Part shown: positions 16,063-24,893 of the stretch, piece by piece
How positions within the stretch are numbered: the stretch's first letter is position 1
Layout: every line of letters starts with the position of its first letter
Assembly (NCBI GenBank): GCA_023131225.1
Contig: JAGLZW010000017.1
Coordinates: 1-58,177 of the forward strand
Reading direction: 5' to 3'
DNA: 58,177 nucleotides
Origin: Candidatus Bathyarchaeota archaeon
GTDB taxonomy: Archaea; Thermoproteota; Bathyarchaeia; Bathyarchaeales; SOJC01
Program-made: the position numbers and the translations under genes
Notes under the pieces: model-generated
Database searches by the model: none
The model's input: only the letters and a program-made list of their open reading frames with translations
What the model was told of the DNA's origin: nothing

Positions 16063-17352
16063 TTGAGGGTTATAGCTGACTTACACATTCACAGCCGCTT
16101 CAGTAGAGCCACAAGCAAAAGGATAAACATCCAAGAGATTGCGCGATTTGCCAAAATAAAAGGCTTGAACTTAGTAGGCACGGGAGATTTTACGCATCCC
16201 AAATGGATGAAAGAGCTGCAAGAGGATTTAGTTGAAGCGCCAGGCAAGGGGCTTTTCAAGTCATCCAAATTCGCAAACTCAGCCTGTTTCATGATAACCG
16301 GCGAAGTAAGCACGATATTCATGTTCAGAGGCGAAACAAAGAAAATTCATCATCTAATTTTGACGCCCAACTTCGAGACGGCAATACAAGTCAACGATCG
16401 ACTAGCACAGTATGGCGACTTGAGCCTTGATGGAAGACCTACACTTGAAATGTCTGCGCCGCAGCTGGTGGAGGAAGTCATGTCTGTTTCGGCAGATAAC
16501 GAAGTGATACCCGCTCATGTTTGGACCCCGTGGTTCAGTCTTTTCGGTGCCTTCAGTGGCTTCGACAAAATAGAAGATTGCTATCAAGACATGACAAAAC
16601 ACATTCACGCCTTAGAAACCGGCTTGTCTTCCGACCCACCTATGAATTGGCGGATAAGTGCCTTAGACAAGTTTACCCTAGTATCAAACAGCGACAGCCA
16701 CAGTTGCTGGCCATGGAGAATTGGACGAGAAGCCAACGTTTTAGACCTTGAACAGCTCACATATGAGGAAGTTGTGGACGTAATTCGCAAGAAAGACCCA
16801 GAACGGTTCAAGTTCACCATCGAAACAAACCCAGCCTATGGCAAATATCATTGGTCTGGACATAGAAGCTGCAATGTCTCCATGCCGCCACAAGAAGCAA
16901 TGAAGTTTGGTAATCTTTGCCCAATGTGTCGTAAGAGGCTAACGAAGGGCGTGGAACAAAGAGTTGAAGAGTTAGCGGACAGACCAGCAAGTTTCAAGCC
17001 GCAAAACGCTATCGGCTACATGCATCTACTGCCACTGTCAGAAATCATTGCAACAGTTTTGAACGCGTCATCTCCTAGCGTGCAAAACGTCTGGAGCGTC
17101 TTCAATAGCCTGATGGCCAAGTTTGGCAGCGAATATAATGTGCTGATTGACGCTTCTGCAGAAGAACTGTCTAAGGTTGTTGACCCAAAAATCGCTGAGG
17201 CGGTTGTTAAGGTTAGAGAAGGAAGAGCCCAAGTCATCCCTGGTTATGATGGGGTTTATGGTCAACTTATTCTCTTTAAGGAGCGCAAGACGGAGCCTAG
17301 GGTTAGCAAAGTTCCCCAACGCAGTCTGACGGAATGGTGTAGCCACACTTAA
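16063..17352 (+). CDS. Endonuclease Q (PHP-family DNA repair endonuclease)
   Basis: A 429-aa protein from TTG 16063. The PHP metal site is visible: ADLHIHSRFSRA, GTGDFTHPKW, PAHVWTPWFSLFGAFSGFD and SNSDSHSCWPWRIGREANV. A cysteine cluster follows (SCNVSMPP, LCPMCRKRL), the zinc-binding part known for EndoQ, then a C-terminal helix-hairpin-helix-like region. EndoQ nicks DNA 5' of uracil, hypoxanthine, xanthine and abasic sites; it is known from Thermococcales and some other archaea. Length matches the family (about 420). It converges on endonuclease III 370 bp away. Confidence 0.85.
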   Translation: MRVIADLHIHSRFSRATSKRINIQEIARFAKIKGLNLVGTGDFTHPKWMKELQEDLVEAPGKGLFKSSKFANSACFMITGEVSTIFMFRGETKKIHHLILTPNFETAIQVNDRLAQYGDLSLDGRPTLEMSAPQLVEEVMSVSADNEVIPAHVWTPWFSLFGAFSGFDKIEDCYQDMTKHIHALETGLSSDPPMNWRISALDKFTLVSNSDSHSCWPWRIGREANVLDLEQLTYEEVVDVIRKKDPERFKFTIETNPAYGKYHWSGHRSCNVSMPPQEAMKFGNLCPMCRKRLTKGVEQRVEELADRPASFKPQNAIGYMHLLPLSEIIATVLNASSPSVQNVWSVFNSLMAKFGSEYNVLIDASAEELSKVVDPKIAEAVVKVREGRAQVIPGYDGVYGQLILFKERKTEPRVSKVPQRSLTEWCSHT

Positions 17353-17720
17353 TACCTGCTGGCACACATACATGAAGATATATAGGGCTAGTTAAGCACG
17401 CGTTCTCTAATCTGATTGTTTTCATTTCTATGTTCAATCTTATCTCTATTCAAGGTTTTTCAGCGTCTATGTCTCTCACTGAGCTTCCCATTCCGTAATG
17501 CGGCACAATCAAGTGCTTTGAGGACGTCTGCTCTCTCCTTAAAAAACCTTCTAAAATAAACTTCAAGATTCTTGATTTGCACATTCTTACGGGGTATCTT
17601 AAAGCTCATCTGGAGTGTATATCCTTGGAGAAATGGATTGGAACTGGCGGTGTAGTTGCGGAGGCTCAGGTTGAAAATCTCCTGAAACAGCTGCAGCAGT
17701 TGCCAACGAATGTTCTAAGA
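17353..17720. other. Intergenic region with an unassigned open frame
   Basis: The interval lies between convergent endoQ and nth. On the plus strand a frame of protein-like composition runs from about 17494 to TGA 17727-17729. It reads LDLHILTGYLKAHLECISLE and ends AEAQVENLLKQLQQLPTNVL. It has no ATG; TTG 17577 would give 51 codons, with no ribosome-binding site. It may be a gene remnant. No RNA gene seen. Confidence 0.3.
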
Positions 17721-18368
17721 TTAGGATGATAACTCAAATGTGAAAGCTGAAGGACATAGCTTATTTACTGTACATTCCCCGCAGTTAGGTTTCTTGGCGG
17801 TGCAAACTCGTCGACCATGAAATATGAGCAAATCATTAAGTTTCGCCCATTGTTCCTTGGGAACAAGCTTCATCAAATCCCTTTCTATCTTGTCAGGGTC
17901 CTTACTCGCACTCAATCCTAATCTTTGGGAGAGTCTTCGAACATGCGTGTCAACGGCAATTCCTTCAACAACTTGGAAGGCGTTCGACAATACAATGTTT
18001 GCAGTTTTTCTAGCCACTCCAGGCAGTGTAGTCAATTCATCCATTGTCTTCGGCACTTTTGACCAGAACTTTTCCACAAGCATCTGCCCCATCTTCTTCA
18101 AGTATTTAGATTTGTTTCGATAAAAGCCAGTAGATTTTATGTCCTTTTCTAGTTCCTTAAGGTCTGCATTTGCATAATCTTCCGCTTTCCTATATTTTTT
18201 AAACAAGCTCTTCGTGACTTCGTTGACTATCTTATCAGTTGATTGAGCTGAAAGTATTGTTGCAACTAGAAGCTCCAACGGGTTGCTGTAATGAAGCGCT
18301 ATTTTCGCATCTGGGTGTTCCTCTGCTAGAAGTTGGATGACTTTTTGAACTAGTTCCTTATCTTTCAT
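17721..18368 (-). CDS. nth: Endonuclease III, DNA glycosylase/AP lyase
   Basis: A 215-aa HhH-GPD protein. TTLPGVARKTANIVLSNAF holds the hairpin and the catalytic lysine, and GIAVDTHVRRLSQRLG the catalytic aspartate. The 4Fe-4S loop is C-x6-C-x2-C-x5-C near the C-terminus (CTAKKPNCGECTVNKLC). The enzyme removes oxidised pyrimidines and cuts abasic sites. Size and motifs are standard. Its 3' end faces endoQ, placing two base-lesion nucleases side by side. Confidence 0.95.
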   Translation of the reverse strand: MKDKELVQKVIQLLAEEHPDAKIALHYSNPLELLVATILSAQSTDKIVNEVTKSLFKKYRKAEDYANADLKELEKDIKSTGFYRNKSKYLKKMGQMLVEKFWSKVPKTMDELTTLPGVARKTANIVLSNAFQVVEGIAVDTHVRRLSQRLGLSASKDPDKIERDLMKLVPKEQWAKLNDLLIFHGRRVCTAKKPNCGECTVNKLCPSAFTFELSS

Positions 18369-18427
18369 TTTGCAGACTGCCTTTATTTCTCCTAATGAAT
18401 AACGGAGAAGCTGTAGAAACGGGGCGA

Positions 18428-18739
18428 CTATGATTCTGTTATCTTAATCGCTTGAGTTGGACAATTGACTTCGCAAGCTCCGCAGAAGATGCATTCAGGC
18501 TCGTTCACTGGGTCTGATTTTTGTTCCGAAACAGGATGCCCAGGCGTATCGATCATTTCAAAAACTGATACGGGGCAAACTGAGACGCAAATGGCATCTC
18601 CATTACATAGGTCTTGGTCTACGGCCACTTGAGTTCCATGAATGCCAAGTTTCTTCGGAGGGTTCACTTCTCCTCTCACGTCATGACCATTATGGGTGTC
18701 CACTTTCGATTTCTTCATAAAGTCGGGGTCAATAGGCAT
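18428..18739 (-). CDS. Zinc-containing ferredoxin (Sulfolobus type)
   Basis: A 103-aa ferredoxin with an N-terminal extension. H16, H19, H34 and D76 fall exactly where Sulfolobus zinc ferredoxin binds its Zn. The first cluster motif has C45, D48, C51 and C55, aspartate replacing one cysteine, as in [3Fe-4S]/[4Fe-4S] ferredoxins. The second is CIFCGACEVNCP (C83, C86, C89, C93). Strong GGAGGAATT precedes ATG 18739. Divergent from the aldehyde:ferredoxin oxidoreductase, for which it is the likely electron acceptor (inference). Confidence 0.9.
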   Translation of the reverse strand: MPIDPDFMKKSKVDTHNGHDVRGEVNPPKKLGIHGTQVAVDQDLCNGDAICVSVCPVSVFEMIDTPGHPVSEQKSDPVNEPECIFCGACEVNCPTQAIKITES

Positions 18740-18844
18740 CTTTCACAATTCCTCCTAATTCTTTCACTACTATCCAAGTGCCATTATATATTTGCTTTTT
18801 TCAAATTTTACAGAAAACCTTAATCATGGTTCGACGCTATCTAG

Positions 18845-20743
18845 GTGGCATTGGTGGAGAAATTGGAAGGATACGCAGACAAAATATTGAGAGTAGATCT
18901 ATCTACCAACGCTTTTAAGGCAGAAACACTGCCACCCGGATGGCCGCGCAAATTTTTAGGTGGAATGGGCTTTGCAAGCACCTTGCTTTTCAAGGAAACA
19001 AAAAAGGGCTTAGATGCTCTTGGCGCAGATAATAAGCTAATCATTGCACCAGGGCTTCTGACAGGGACCGGTATTCCGACTGCTTCGAAAACACTTTTCT
19101 TAGCGAAATCTCCTCTAACAGGTGGCTTTGGAAAGGCAGCCGCGGGTGCATCAATTGGACCTGCATTGAAAAAGGCTGGATATGACCTTTTAGTAATACA
19201 AGGAAAAAGCTCGAACCCTATTGTCTTGGTTATCGCTGATGACGTAGTAAAGGTGGATGGTGCGGGGGAGCTTTGGGGCAAAAACGTGCGTGAAACTGCC
19301 GCTCTGTTAAAGAAGCGCTATGAAGGTTTTTCAACTGCCGTGATTGGGCCAGCTGGTGAAACTCTTTCGAGAATAGCTGGAATTGACTGCGATGAGCGAC
19401 AGGCTGCACGAACGGGTGTTGGCGCCGTTATGGGTTCCAAAAAATTGAAGGCAATTGCTGTGAAAGGCACTTCTAACATTGAATATGCTGACGCTCAAGC
19501 TTTGCGTGATTTAGTTATTAAATGGACTAAGAGTATTAGAGAAAACCCTGGCTCGCAACTGGACATGAAGTACGGAACAGGAGAGTTCTATGCTTGGATG
19601 AATAAAGACAAAGGAGTTCATCCGAGTCGCAACTGGCAACAAGGCTACTTCCAAAAGTCTTTCGACAACCTCAAAGAAGGAGATTTGAGTCAATTGGATC
19701 CCTATTATTGGTCGCCAAAATACACAGTCAGAAACAAAGGTTGCCCAAACTGCACCAAGCCGTGTGGCAGGATCGTTAGAATCAATGAAGGCAGATACGC
19801 AGGCACTGAACTCGATGGTCCGGAATATGAAACAATTTATTCTCTAGGGGCCAACCTTGAAATCGACGATTTTGAGGCACTGTGTCACGTCCAGATGATG
19901 TGCGACCTTTACGGATTGGACGCTATCTCTGCAGGACTTACTGTTTCGTGGGCCATGGAAGCTTTCGAGAGAGGGTTGCTTACTATGGAAGATTTGGACG
20001 GCGTTGAGTTGAAATTCGGAAATGTAGACGCGACGCTCGAAGTTTTGGGGAAGATGGCGCATCGAGAAGGGAAAGTTGGCGCACTTTTATCGGATGGCGT
20101 AAAGGCTGCCAGTGAAAAGCTGGGCAAAGGCTCCAGTCACTTCGCAATTCATTCAAAAGGGCTTGAATTACCTGCCTATGACATCAGAGGAATCAAGGGA
20201 ATGGGCTTAGCATTGGCGGTTGCTGTCCGCGGCGGTGACCACTTGACAGCAGTGGTTTATGGAACGGAGCTTGTTGGAAAATGGTGGAAATTCTCTGGTA
20301 TAGACCGGTTTTCAGCTGAGAACAAGGGTTATGAAATAAAGGTTCACGAGGACTTGATGACCCTTTATGATATTGTTGGAGTCTGCAAGTTTACTAGACA
20401 CATGTTCTTCGCTGAGGCTTATCCTGAAATGATTAAGGCAGTTACTGGAATGAAACTGAGTGTAACTGATCTCTTTGCGATTGGTGAGCGAGTATATAAC
20501 CTGCAGCGAGCTTTCAACGCCAGAGAAGGGCTTGACAGAAAGGCTGACTCTCTGCCTGCTCGAGTGTTTGAAGATCCGATTCCCAAAGGGATTTCTAAAG
20601 GCAGTAGAATCAAAAGAAGCGAGTTTGAAAGGATGCTTGATGACTACTATCAAGTTCGAGGATGGTCATGGAATGGTGTCCCCACAAAGGTCAAGCTTGT
20701 TTCCCTTGACTTGTATGAAGTTGCAGAGGAAGTGGGTGTCTAA
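18845..20743 (+). CDS. aor: Tungsten aldehyde:ferredoxin oxidoreductase family enzyme
   Basis: A 632-aa protein. It starts GYADKILRVDLSTNAFKAE with LGGMGFASTLLF, has the pterin-binding GGFGKAAAGASIGPALK, the cluster motif CPNCTKPCG (near residue 300) with the fourth cysteine in GVCKF, and GLELPAYDIRG. AOR oxidises aldehydes to acids with a tungstopterin and a 4Fe-4S cluster, passing electrons to ferredoxin. GTG 18845 is taken as start; TTG 18851 and GTG 18854 are alternatives. The ferredoxin gene lies back to back 105 bp away and a MoaD-like carrier is at 11057. Substrate subclass not resolved. Confidence 0.9.
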   Translation: MALVEKLEGYADKILRVDLSTNAFKAETLPPGWPRKFLGGMGFASTLLFKETKKGLDALGADNKLIIAPGLLTGTGIPTASKTLFLAKSPLTGGFGKAAAGASIGPALKKAGYDLLVIQGKSSNPIVLVIADDVVKVDGAGELWGKNVRETAALLKKRYEGFSTAVIGPAGETLSRIAGIDCDERQAARTGVGAVMGSKKLKAIAVKGTSNIEYADAQALRDLVIKWTKSIRENPGSQLDMKYGTGEFYAWMNKDKGVHPSRNWQQGYFQKSFDNLKEGDLSQLDPYYWSPKYTVRNKGCPNCTKPCGRIVRINEGRYAGTELDGPEYETIYSLGANLEIDDFEALCHVQMMCDLYGLDAISAGLTVSWAMEAFERGLLTMEDLDGVELKFGNVDATLEVLGKMAHREGKVGALLSDGVKAASEKLGKGSSHFAIHSKGLELPAYDIRGIKGMGLALAVAVRGGDHLTAVVYGTELVGKWWKFSGIDRFSAENKGYEIKVHEDLMTLYDIVGVCKFTRHMFFAEAYPEMIKAVTGMKLSVTDLFAIGERVYNLQRAFNAREGLDRKADSLPARVFEDPIPKGISKGSRIKRSEFERMLDDYYQVRGWSWNGVPTKVKLVSLDLYEVAEEVGV

Positions 20744-20797
20744 TAAGCAAGTGATGGCAGCTAGGGGCTTAAGAAGCATAGGAAGAAGAAGAAAGAT

Positions 20798-21205
20798 TTG
20801 AGTAAGACAAATGAGCCAACAGGTGGAGAGAGGTTGAGTGAAGGGAACATATATGTGATTCAAAAGCACAATGCAACCCATCTTCACTATGACTTGAGAT
20901 TAGAAATGGACGGTGTCCTGAAGAGTTGGGCGGTTCCAAAGGTTCCTCCAACCCAACCAAGAATCAAGAGGCTTGCTGTGGAGGTAGAAGACCACCCTAT
21001 TGAATACGCTAGTTTCGAAGGTGAAATACCCGAAGGTGAGTACGGTGCTGGCACTGTGAAAATCTGGGATAGCGGGAGCTATACACTTTTGGAGCGGAAA
21101 GAAAACAAAATAATTGTTGACATTCATGGCGAAAAGCTGAATGGAATCTATTTTCTCATTAGATTTAAGGGTAAAAAGAATTGGTTGTTCTTCAAAAAGA
21201 AATAA
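20798..21205 (+). CDS. Stand-alone LigD-type 3'-phosphoesterase
   Basis: A 135-aa protein matching the phosphoesterase module of bacterial LigD. It has [18 protein letters not shown] (metal and phosphate-binding histidines, aspartate and arginine), [20 protein letters not shown] and [15 protein letters not shown]. It trims 3'-phosphate and 3'-ribonucleoside ends so that ligase or polymerase can act. Free-standing archaeal versions are known from Korarchaeum and Methanosarcina. It starts at TTG 20798 after a GGAAG-rich stretch. No ligase or Ku gene is nearby. It follows aor by 55 bp on the same strand. Confidence 0.9.
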   Translation: MSKTNEPTGGERLSEGNIYVIQKHNATHLHYDLRLEMDGVLKSWAVPKVPPTQPRIKRLAVEVEDHPIEYASFEGEIPEGEYGAGTVKIWDSGSYTLLERKENKIIVDIHGEKLNGIYFLIRFKGKKNWLFFKKK

Positions 21206-21403
21206 AGTGTGCTTGACTCAATGTTAGACGTTCCAAAAATGCGGAAGCGGCTTGAATGTTTATGCATGGCTTAACTTTCCACTATGAGCTCTGAACGGAG
21301 CTTGATAGGTGCCAAATGTAAGTAGGGATTTTCTAGAGAAATGAAACACTATTTTAATAAATCTGGATATTCTGTAGTCGTAGTCTTGTAGAGATGCTAC
21401 TCT

Positions 21404-22261
21404 ATGGTTGTGGTCGGTAAGCTCCGAAGTAAAAAAGACTTTCATCACTTCCTTAGAGAACTTGATGTCAAAAGCGTGATTTTCGTAGTAAAACCAAACT
21501 GGAGCAACGCGCATACTTTTACTTCAGCTGAGACGCTTGACAAGCTTTTTTCCGCATTGCAAGGCAGAATCAAAGTGATTGAGGGCTATTCAGCGTGGAG
21601 AAACGAACTTAATACTGGACCAGAACCAAGAGATGTCATAACTCCAAGTAACGCCAAAGCGAAGTGGCAGTGGATTAAAGAACAAGACAAGTGGTTTCTC
21701 AAATACAGCGGCATCGATGAAATCTTGGCAAAGCATGATGTTGAGTACATAAACGTCACAGAAGAAATCTGGTCAATGAGAACCCTCGATCCCAACGAGG
21801 TTAGAGAGTTCGTTGATAACAAATACGGAATACTTGTTAGCCAAGAGATGTACAGTTTTGTACCCACCAAAATCTATGAACTTCGAGAGAGCGTCCTCAT
21901 CAGTCTCAACAACAGCCGGCGAACCCGCGAAAAAATCTCGCTCTCAACCAAAAATCTGTTCGGCTTGATCCCTGACCCTGCACGATATGGAAAATGGCAC
22001 GGCAAAAACGACAGTCACCTATCCCGAAGCATTGTAGACATTAATAAAATCTACCGCAGCCTCTTCTCACCGTGCTACTGGATTAACGAGATAAAGGAAT
22101 CGGGCATTTTTGTGGGAAGTAAAAACTCGATGGAGGCTGACGCGGTTACAGCCAAATTAATGGGCCTAGACCCTGAAACGATTGATTATCTCAAGCTTGC
22201 CACTAATGTCTTTGGTGGGTATGACAAGGAAGTTTTGACAAAAATACCTAAAAAGCTCTGA
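21404..22261 (+). CDS. DUF362-domain protein
   Basis: A 285-aa protein. FVVKPNWSNAHTFTSAETLD near the N-terminus, KNLFGLIPDPARYGKWHG in the middle and NSMEADAVTAKLMGLDPETI near the end are the hallmarks of DUF362. Many DUF362 proteins carry ferredoxin clusters; this one has no cysteine motif. Function unknown; some relatives belong to iron-sulfur or nucleotide metabolism. Start at ATG 21404. No operon partner; convergent with the ArsR fusion gene. Confidence 0.75.
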   Translation: MVVVGKLRSKKDFHHFLRELDVKSVIFVVKPNWSNAHTFTSAETLDKLFSALQGRIKVIEGYSAWRNELNTGPEPRDVITPSNAKAKWQWIKEQDKWFLKYSGIDEILAKHDVEYINVTEEIWSMRTLDPNEVREFVDNKYGILVSQEMYSFVPTKIYELRESVLISLNNSRRTREKISLSTKNLFGLIPDPARYGKWHGKNDSHLSRSIVDINKIYRSLFSPCYWINEIKESGIFVGSKNSMEADAVTAKLMGLDPETIDYLKLATNVFGGYDKEVLTKIPKKL

Positions 22262-22325
22262 CCTTCGCTTTCTTACATCTCTTCAGTGAAAAAAATGGGG
22301 ATTATTGAAAGCATAGAGCTTTCTT

Positions 22326-23714
22326 TCATGGCGTCTCCCATTCCTCAAGTGCCCTCTTCATGTGCATGAGCGCTTTTTTCTCTAAGGGCTTAACTTTCCT
22401 CAGCATATCTGCTCCTTTCCTCCGGTCCTCTAGTTTCATTTCGCCTTGGAATTTGAAGGGGAAAATTCTAGTGAATTCTCCCATGAACTTCGCTCCTTTC
22501 GCATAGCATTCAGCAGCAGCCAACAAGTGCTCTGAATGTTTGCCGGGGTGCTTTTTGGCAAGCCGCTTCAGAAACTCGCCAGACATTTCTCGCCCTTCCT
22601 GAACACAAGCGGCAACATAGCTGTTGCCATGATAGTTTTGCTTTTCCTCTGGAAGATTCTCCAGAACGTTAACCCACTCGTCTAGCGCAGCAGGACCCGC
22701 AACATAATTTTCGAGAATCGGAACACCGGCTTCAGCGAAGCGAACAACTCTCTCAAGGGCCTTTCTATCCAGTCGAGCAAGGTCTGGCTTAGCTTTGTCT
22801 CTGAAGAAGAGAGCCTCAAGACAGCCTGGCGCTTTCAAGTCATAGAAGAGAATAGGGTCTTCAGGCTTATTGGTGAGATGTCTGAAGGTGCTTGTGAGAT
22901 ATGATTTTCCCTCATACCCCTTGACGATCCCATATTCGGGCACTACCAGCCCCCATAGAACCACAGGCCTATCTTTCTCATCTATCTCTTGCTTAATCTT
23001 CTCGAATAGCTTTCCGGCAATCTCGATTTCTTTAGGCGTATGTTTGCCCTCAACCTCTGGGTAAGAGTGAGGATACTCATACTGTTCTAATGTCCATCCG
23101 AAATTTTCGGTGGCATTGTGGATTTGCTTCCAAGTTTCGTTGGGTAGGGCAGTTGGTCCCGAGGGGCAAGTGATGCCTTTTGAGACATTGATTAGAAATG
23201 CGTAGCCAGAGTAACCGCCTATGTCCACTGTATCGCAGTCGACTCCCAGGGCTTTCAGTGATCCAGATATTGCACCAGTGTAGGACAACCAGCAATGCTG
23301 ATACACAACTTCTTTGCTTATCACTTTTCTACTCAAGGTTTTTCCCTCAATCAAACCTTTGGTGTAGCGTCTGCGTAGAGCATATCTTCTCTCCTCTTTT
23401 CTCCAAGCAGAATTTTTGTACGTAGTCGCTGCTGCGCTTAATAGTTCCTTGCCATCAACTGTTAGATTGTATTCTCCCTTAGCAACTCTCTGGACGAGTC
23501 CTTTTTTTATCAATTGGCTCATGTGGTTGGCAAGGGCTGTTTTCGAGAGTTTTGTATGTTGCATCAATTTAGAGAAGTCATGGACTCCTTGTAGGAGTAG
23601 CGCTAGTACTTTTATCCTTATAGGATGAGCTGCTGCTTTTAGAAGTTCTGCTATGCCTTTAGGAGACTCTGAGAGAATGTTTCTTAACTGTTCATTGTCC
23701 TCTTTTTTGCTCAA
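22326..23714 (-). CDS. ArsR-type winged helix fused to a BtrH_N-like papain-fold domain
   Basis: A 462-aa protein from TTG 23714. Residues 20-110 are an ArsR-like winged helix (AAHPIRIKVLALLLQG, LSKTALANHMSQLIKKGLV). Residues 130-300 resemble the butirosin-BtrH N-terminal family: VYQHCWLSYTGAISGSLKAL gives a possible nucleophilic cysteine and GYSGYAFLINV the downstream strand. The remaining 160 residues are helical (YVAACVQEGREMSGEFLKRL). The architecture suggests a regulator that senses or modifies a small molecule, which is inference. Related fusions occur in archaea, I believe, but none is characterised to my knowledge. Confidence 0.65.
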   Translation of the reverse strand: MSKKEDNEQLRNILSESPKGIAELLKAAAHPIRIKVLALLLQGVHDFSKLMQHTKLSKTALANHMSQLIKKGLVQRVAKGEYNLTVDGKELLSAAATTYKNSAWRKEERRYALRRRYTKGLIEGKTLSRKVISKEVVYQHCWLSYTGAISGSLKALGVDCDTVDIGGYSGYAFLINVSKGITCPSGPTALPNETWKQIHNATENFGWTLEQYEYPHSYPEVEGKHTPKEIEIAGKLFEKIKQEIDEKDRPVVLWGLVVPEYGIVKGYEGKSYLTSTFRHLTNKPEDPILFYDLKAPGCLEALFFRDKAKPDLARLDRKALERVVRFAEAGVPILENYVAGPAALDEWVNVLENLPEEKQNYHGNSYVAACVQEGREMSGEFLKRLAKKHPGKHSEHLLAAAECYAKGAKFMGEFTRIFPFKFQGEMKLEDRRKGADMLRKVKPLEKKALMHMKRALEEWETP

Positions 23715-24032
23715 TTAGGCTACACCTTAGGCGAATTAATTGAGTATCTGTGTTCATTTAAAGGTTTCTATTTTCTGTGAACTAAAGCACTAATTTTGGT
23801 GAACAAGCGCGACAACTCTTGGAAAATGAGCACTCTAAAATTCGCTAGTTTCTAGTATTTGGTTTAATTTTTCTCAGGATTCTCTATATGTGTTCTGGAG
23901 AGATGCCACAGGAATATGCCAGAAAAGAACACTAATAGCTCTAAAGAAAGTTAAGTCGTAAGTCCCAAAGGAGCACAGAACTACTGTTATGCAAACTGAG
24001 AAAAGAACAAAAAAGGATGATTGAAGCTGACG
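23715..24032. other. Intergenic region upstream of the ArsR fusion gene
   Basis: No gene supported. Three similar half-sites occur: TGTTCATTTAAA (about 23751), TGTGAACTAAA (about 23776) and TGGTGAACAAG (about 23798). They share TGAAC/GTTCA and could be operator half-sites for the adjacent winged-helix protein. Otherwise AT-rich DNA with only very short frames. Confidence 0.3.
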
Positions 24033-24239
24033 CTACCTTACTACATCAACTGAGATGACGGTTTTCTCTTGCATTCGTTCAGATGCATACTTCAATAAAG
24101 CATTAAACTCTTCATTATCTAAAACATTTTTCGCGCGTGCTAAAATCTCCAAACAAACTTCTTTGAACACCAAGTCAGCACATCCAGCTTTGGCATCGTC
24201 AATCAAATCCTTAGAAGCGTTATACAAAACACTGTTCAA
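24033..24239 (-). CDS. Small helical protein, unknown
   Basis: 68 aa, predicted all-helical: KDLIDDAKAGCADLVFKE, then ILARAKNVLDNEEFNALLKY. It starts at TTG 24239 with GAGGTGA correctly placed upstream, which supports it over the opposite-strand frame. No family recognised and no membrane segment. Sits alone between the ArsR fusion and the cupin gene. Confidence 0.5.
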   Translation of the reverse strand: MNSVLYNASKDLIDDAKAGCADLVFKEVCLEILARAKNVLDNEEFNALLKYASERMQEKTVISVDVVR

Positions 24240-24381
24240 ATGATTTCACCTCAGCCAAAAAATGAAGGGGCAAACCATTAACCTTTACGACTTGAAAATA
24301 CATATTAAAAATACATTTTCTTTACTCGATTCAAACGGATAATTAATATTCAATATTCAAGGGAAAAGAAGAATTGGTTGA

Positions 24382-24729
24382 TTATTGATGATGGGGGACT
24401 AGACAGAGAAACCTCAAAACTGCGCTTCCTTCATTTCTAAAGTGGTGCATCGCGTTGGGCGGAATGAAAGTTACATAGCCGGGGCCAACTTTTTTTCGTT
24501 GGTCACCACAGACAACTAAACATTCACCGTCCAATATGAAAACCTCATGCTCCCATTTGTGAGAGTGATGAGGGGTGCTCCCTCTTGGAGCAATTTCGAA
24601 GCAGCGCATAGCGAAATGTTCTGCCCCGTCGTCTTTGGTTATTAGCCAACGAACTTTAACTCCTTCAGCGCCACTCTCCGTTACTTCATCTGCCTCTACT
24701 TCTGAAAAATGCAGCGCTTTGAATCCCAT
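24382..24729 (-). CDS. Small cupin-domain protein
   Basis: 115 aa from ATG 24729. Cupin motif 1 is PHHSHKWEHEVFILDGE (H-x-H, glutamate, glycine) and motif 2 is PPNAMHHFRN. The three histidines and the glutamate would hold one metal ion. Single-domain cupins act as metal-dependent enzymes or ligand-sensing proteins; the role here is unknown. The frame continues to 24795, but those residues lie ahead of the normal cupin start and overlap promoter-like DNA. Confidence 0.8.
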   Translation of the reverse strand: MGFKALHFSEVEADEVTESGAEGVKVRWLITKDDGAEHFAMRCFEIAPRGSTPHHSHKWEHEVFILDGECLVVCGDQRKKVGPGYVTFIPPNAMHHFRNEGSAVLRFLCLVPHHQ

Positions 24730-24893
24730 GTAAATCACATATTCACAAAAAAGAACAGCTGTATTTAAAATTAGCCCAACTCTTCTGATCGACATATATC
24801 GGTTTTTGACATATGTTTTCTCTGAGAATACTGGCTTAATTAGTGAGAAGTGTATTTTTCTTCTAGAGTTATTATCTAGAGGAGTTGTTCATC

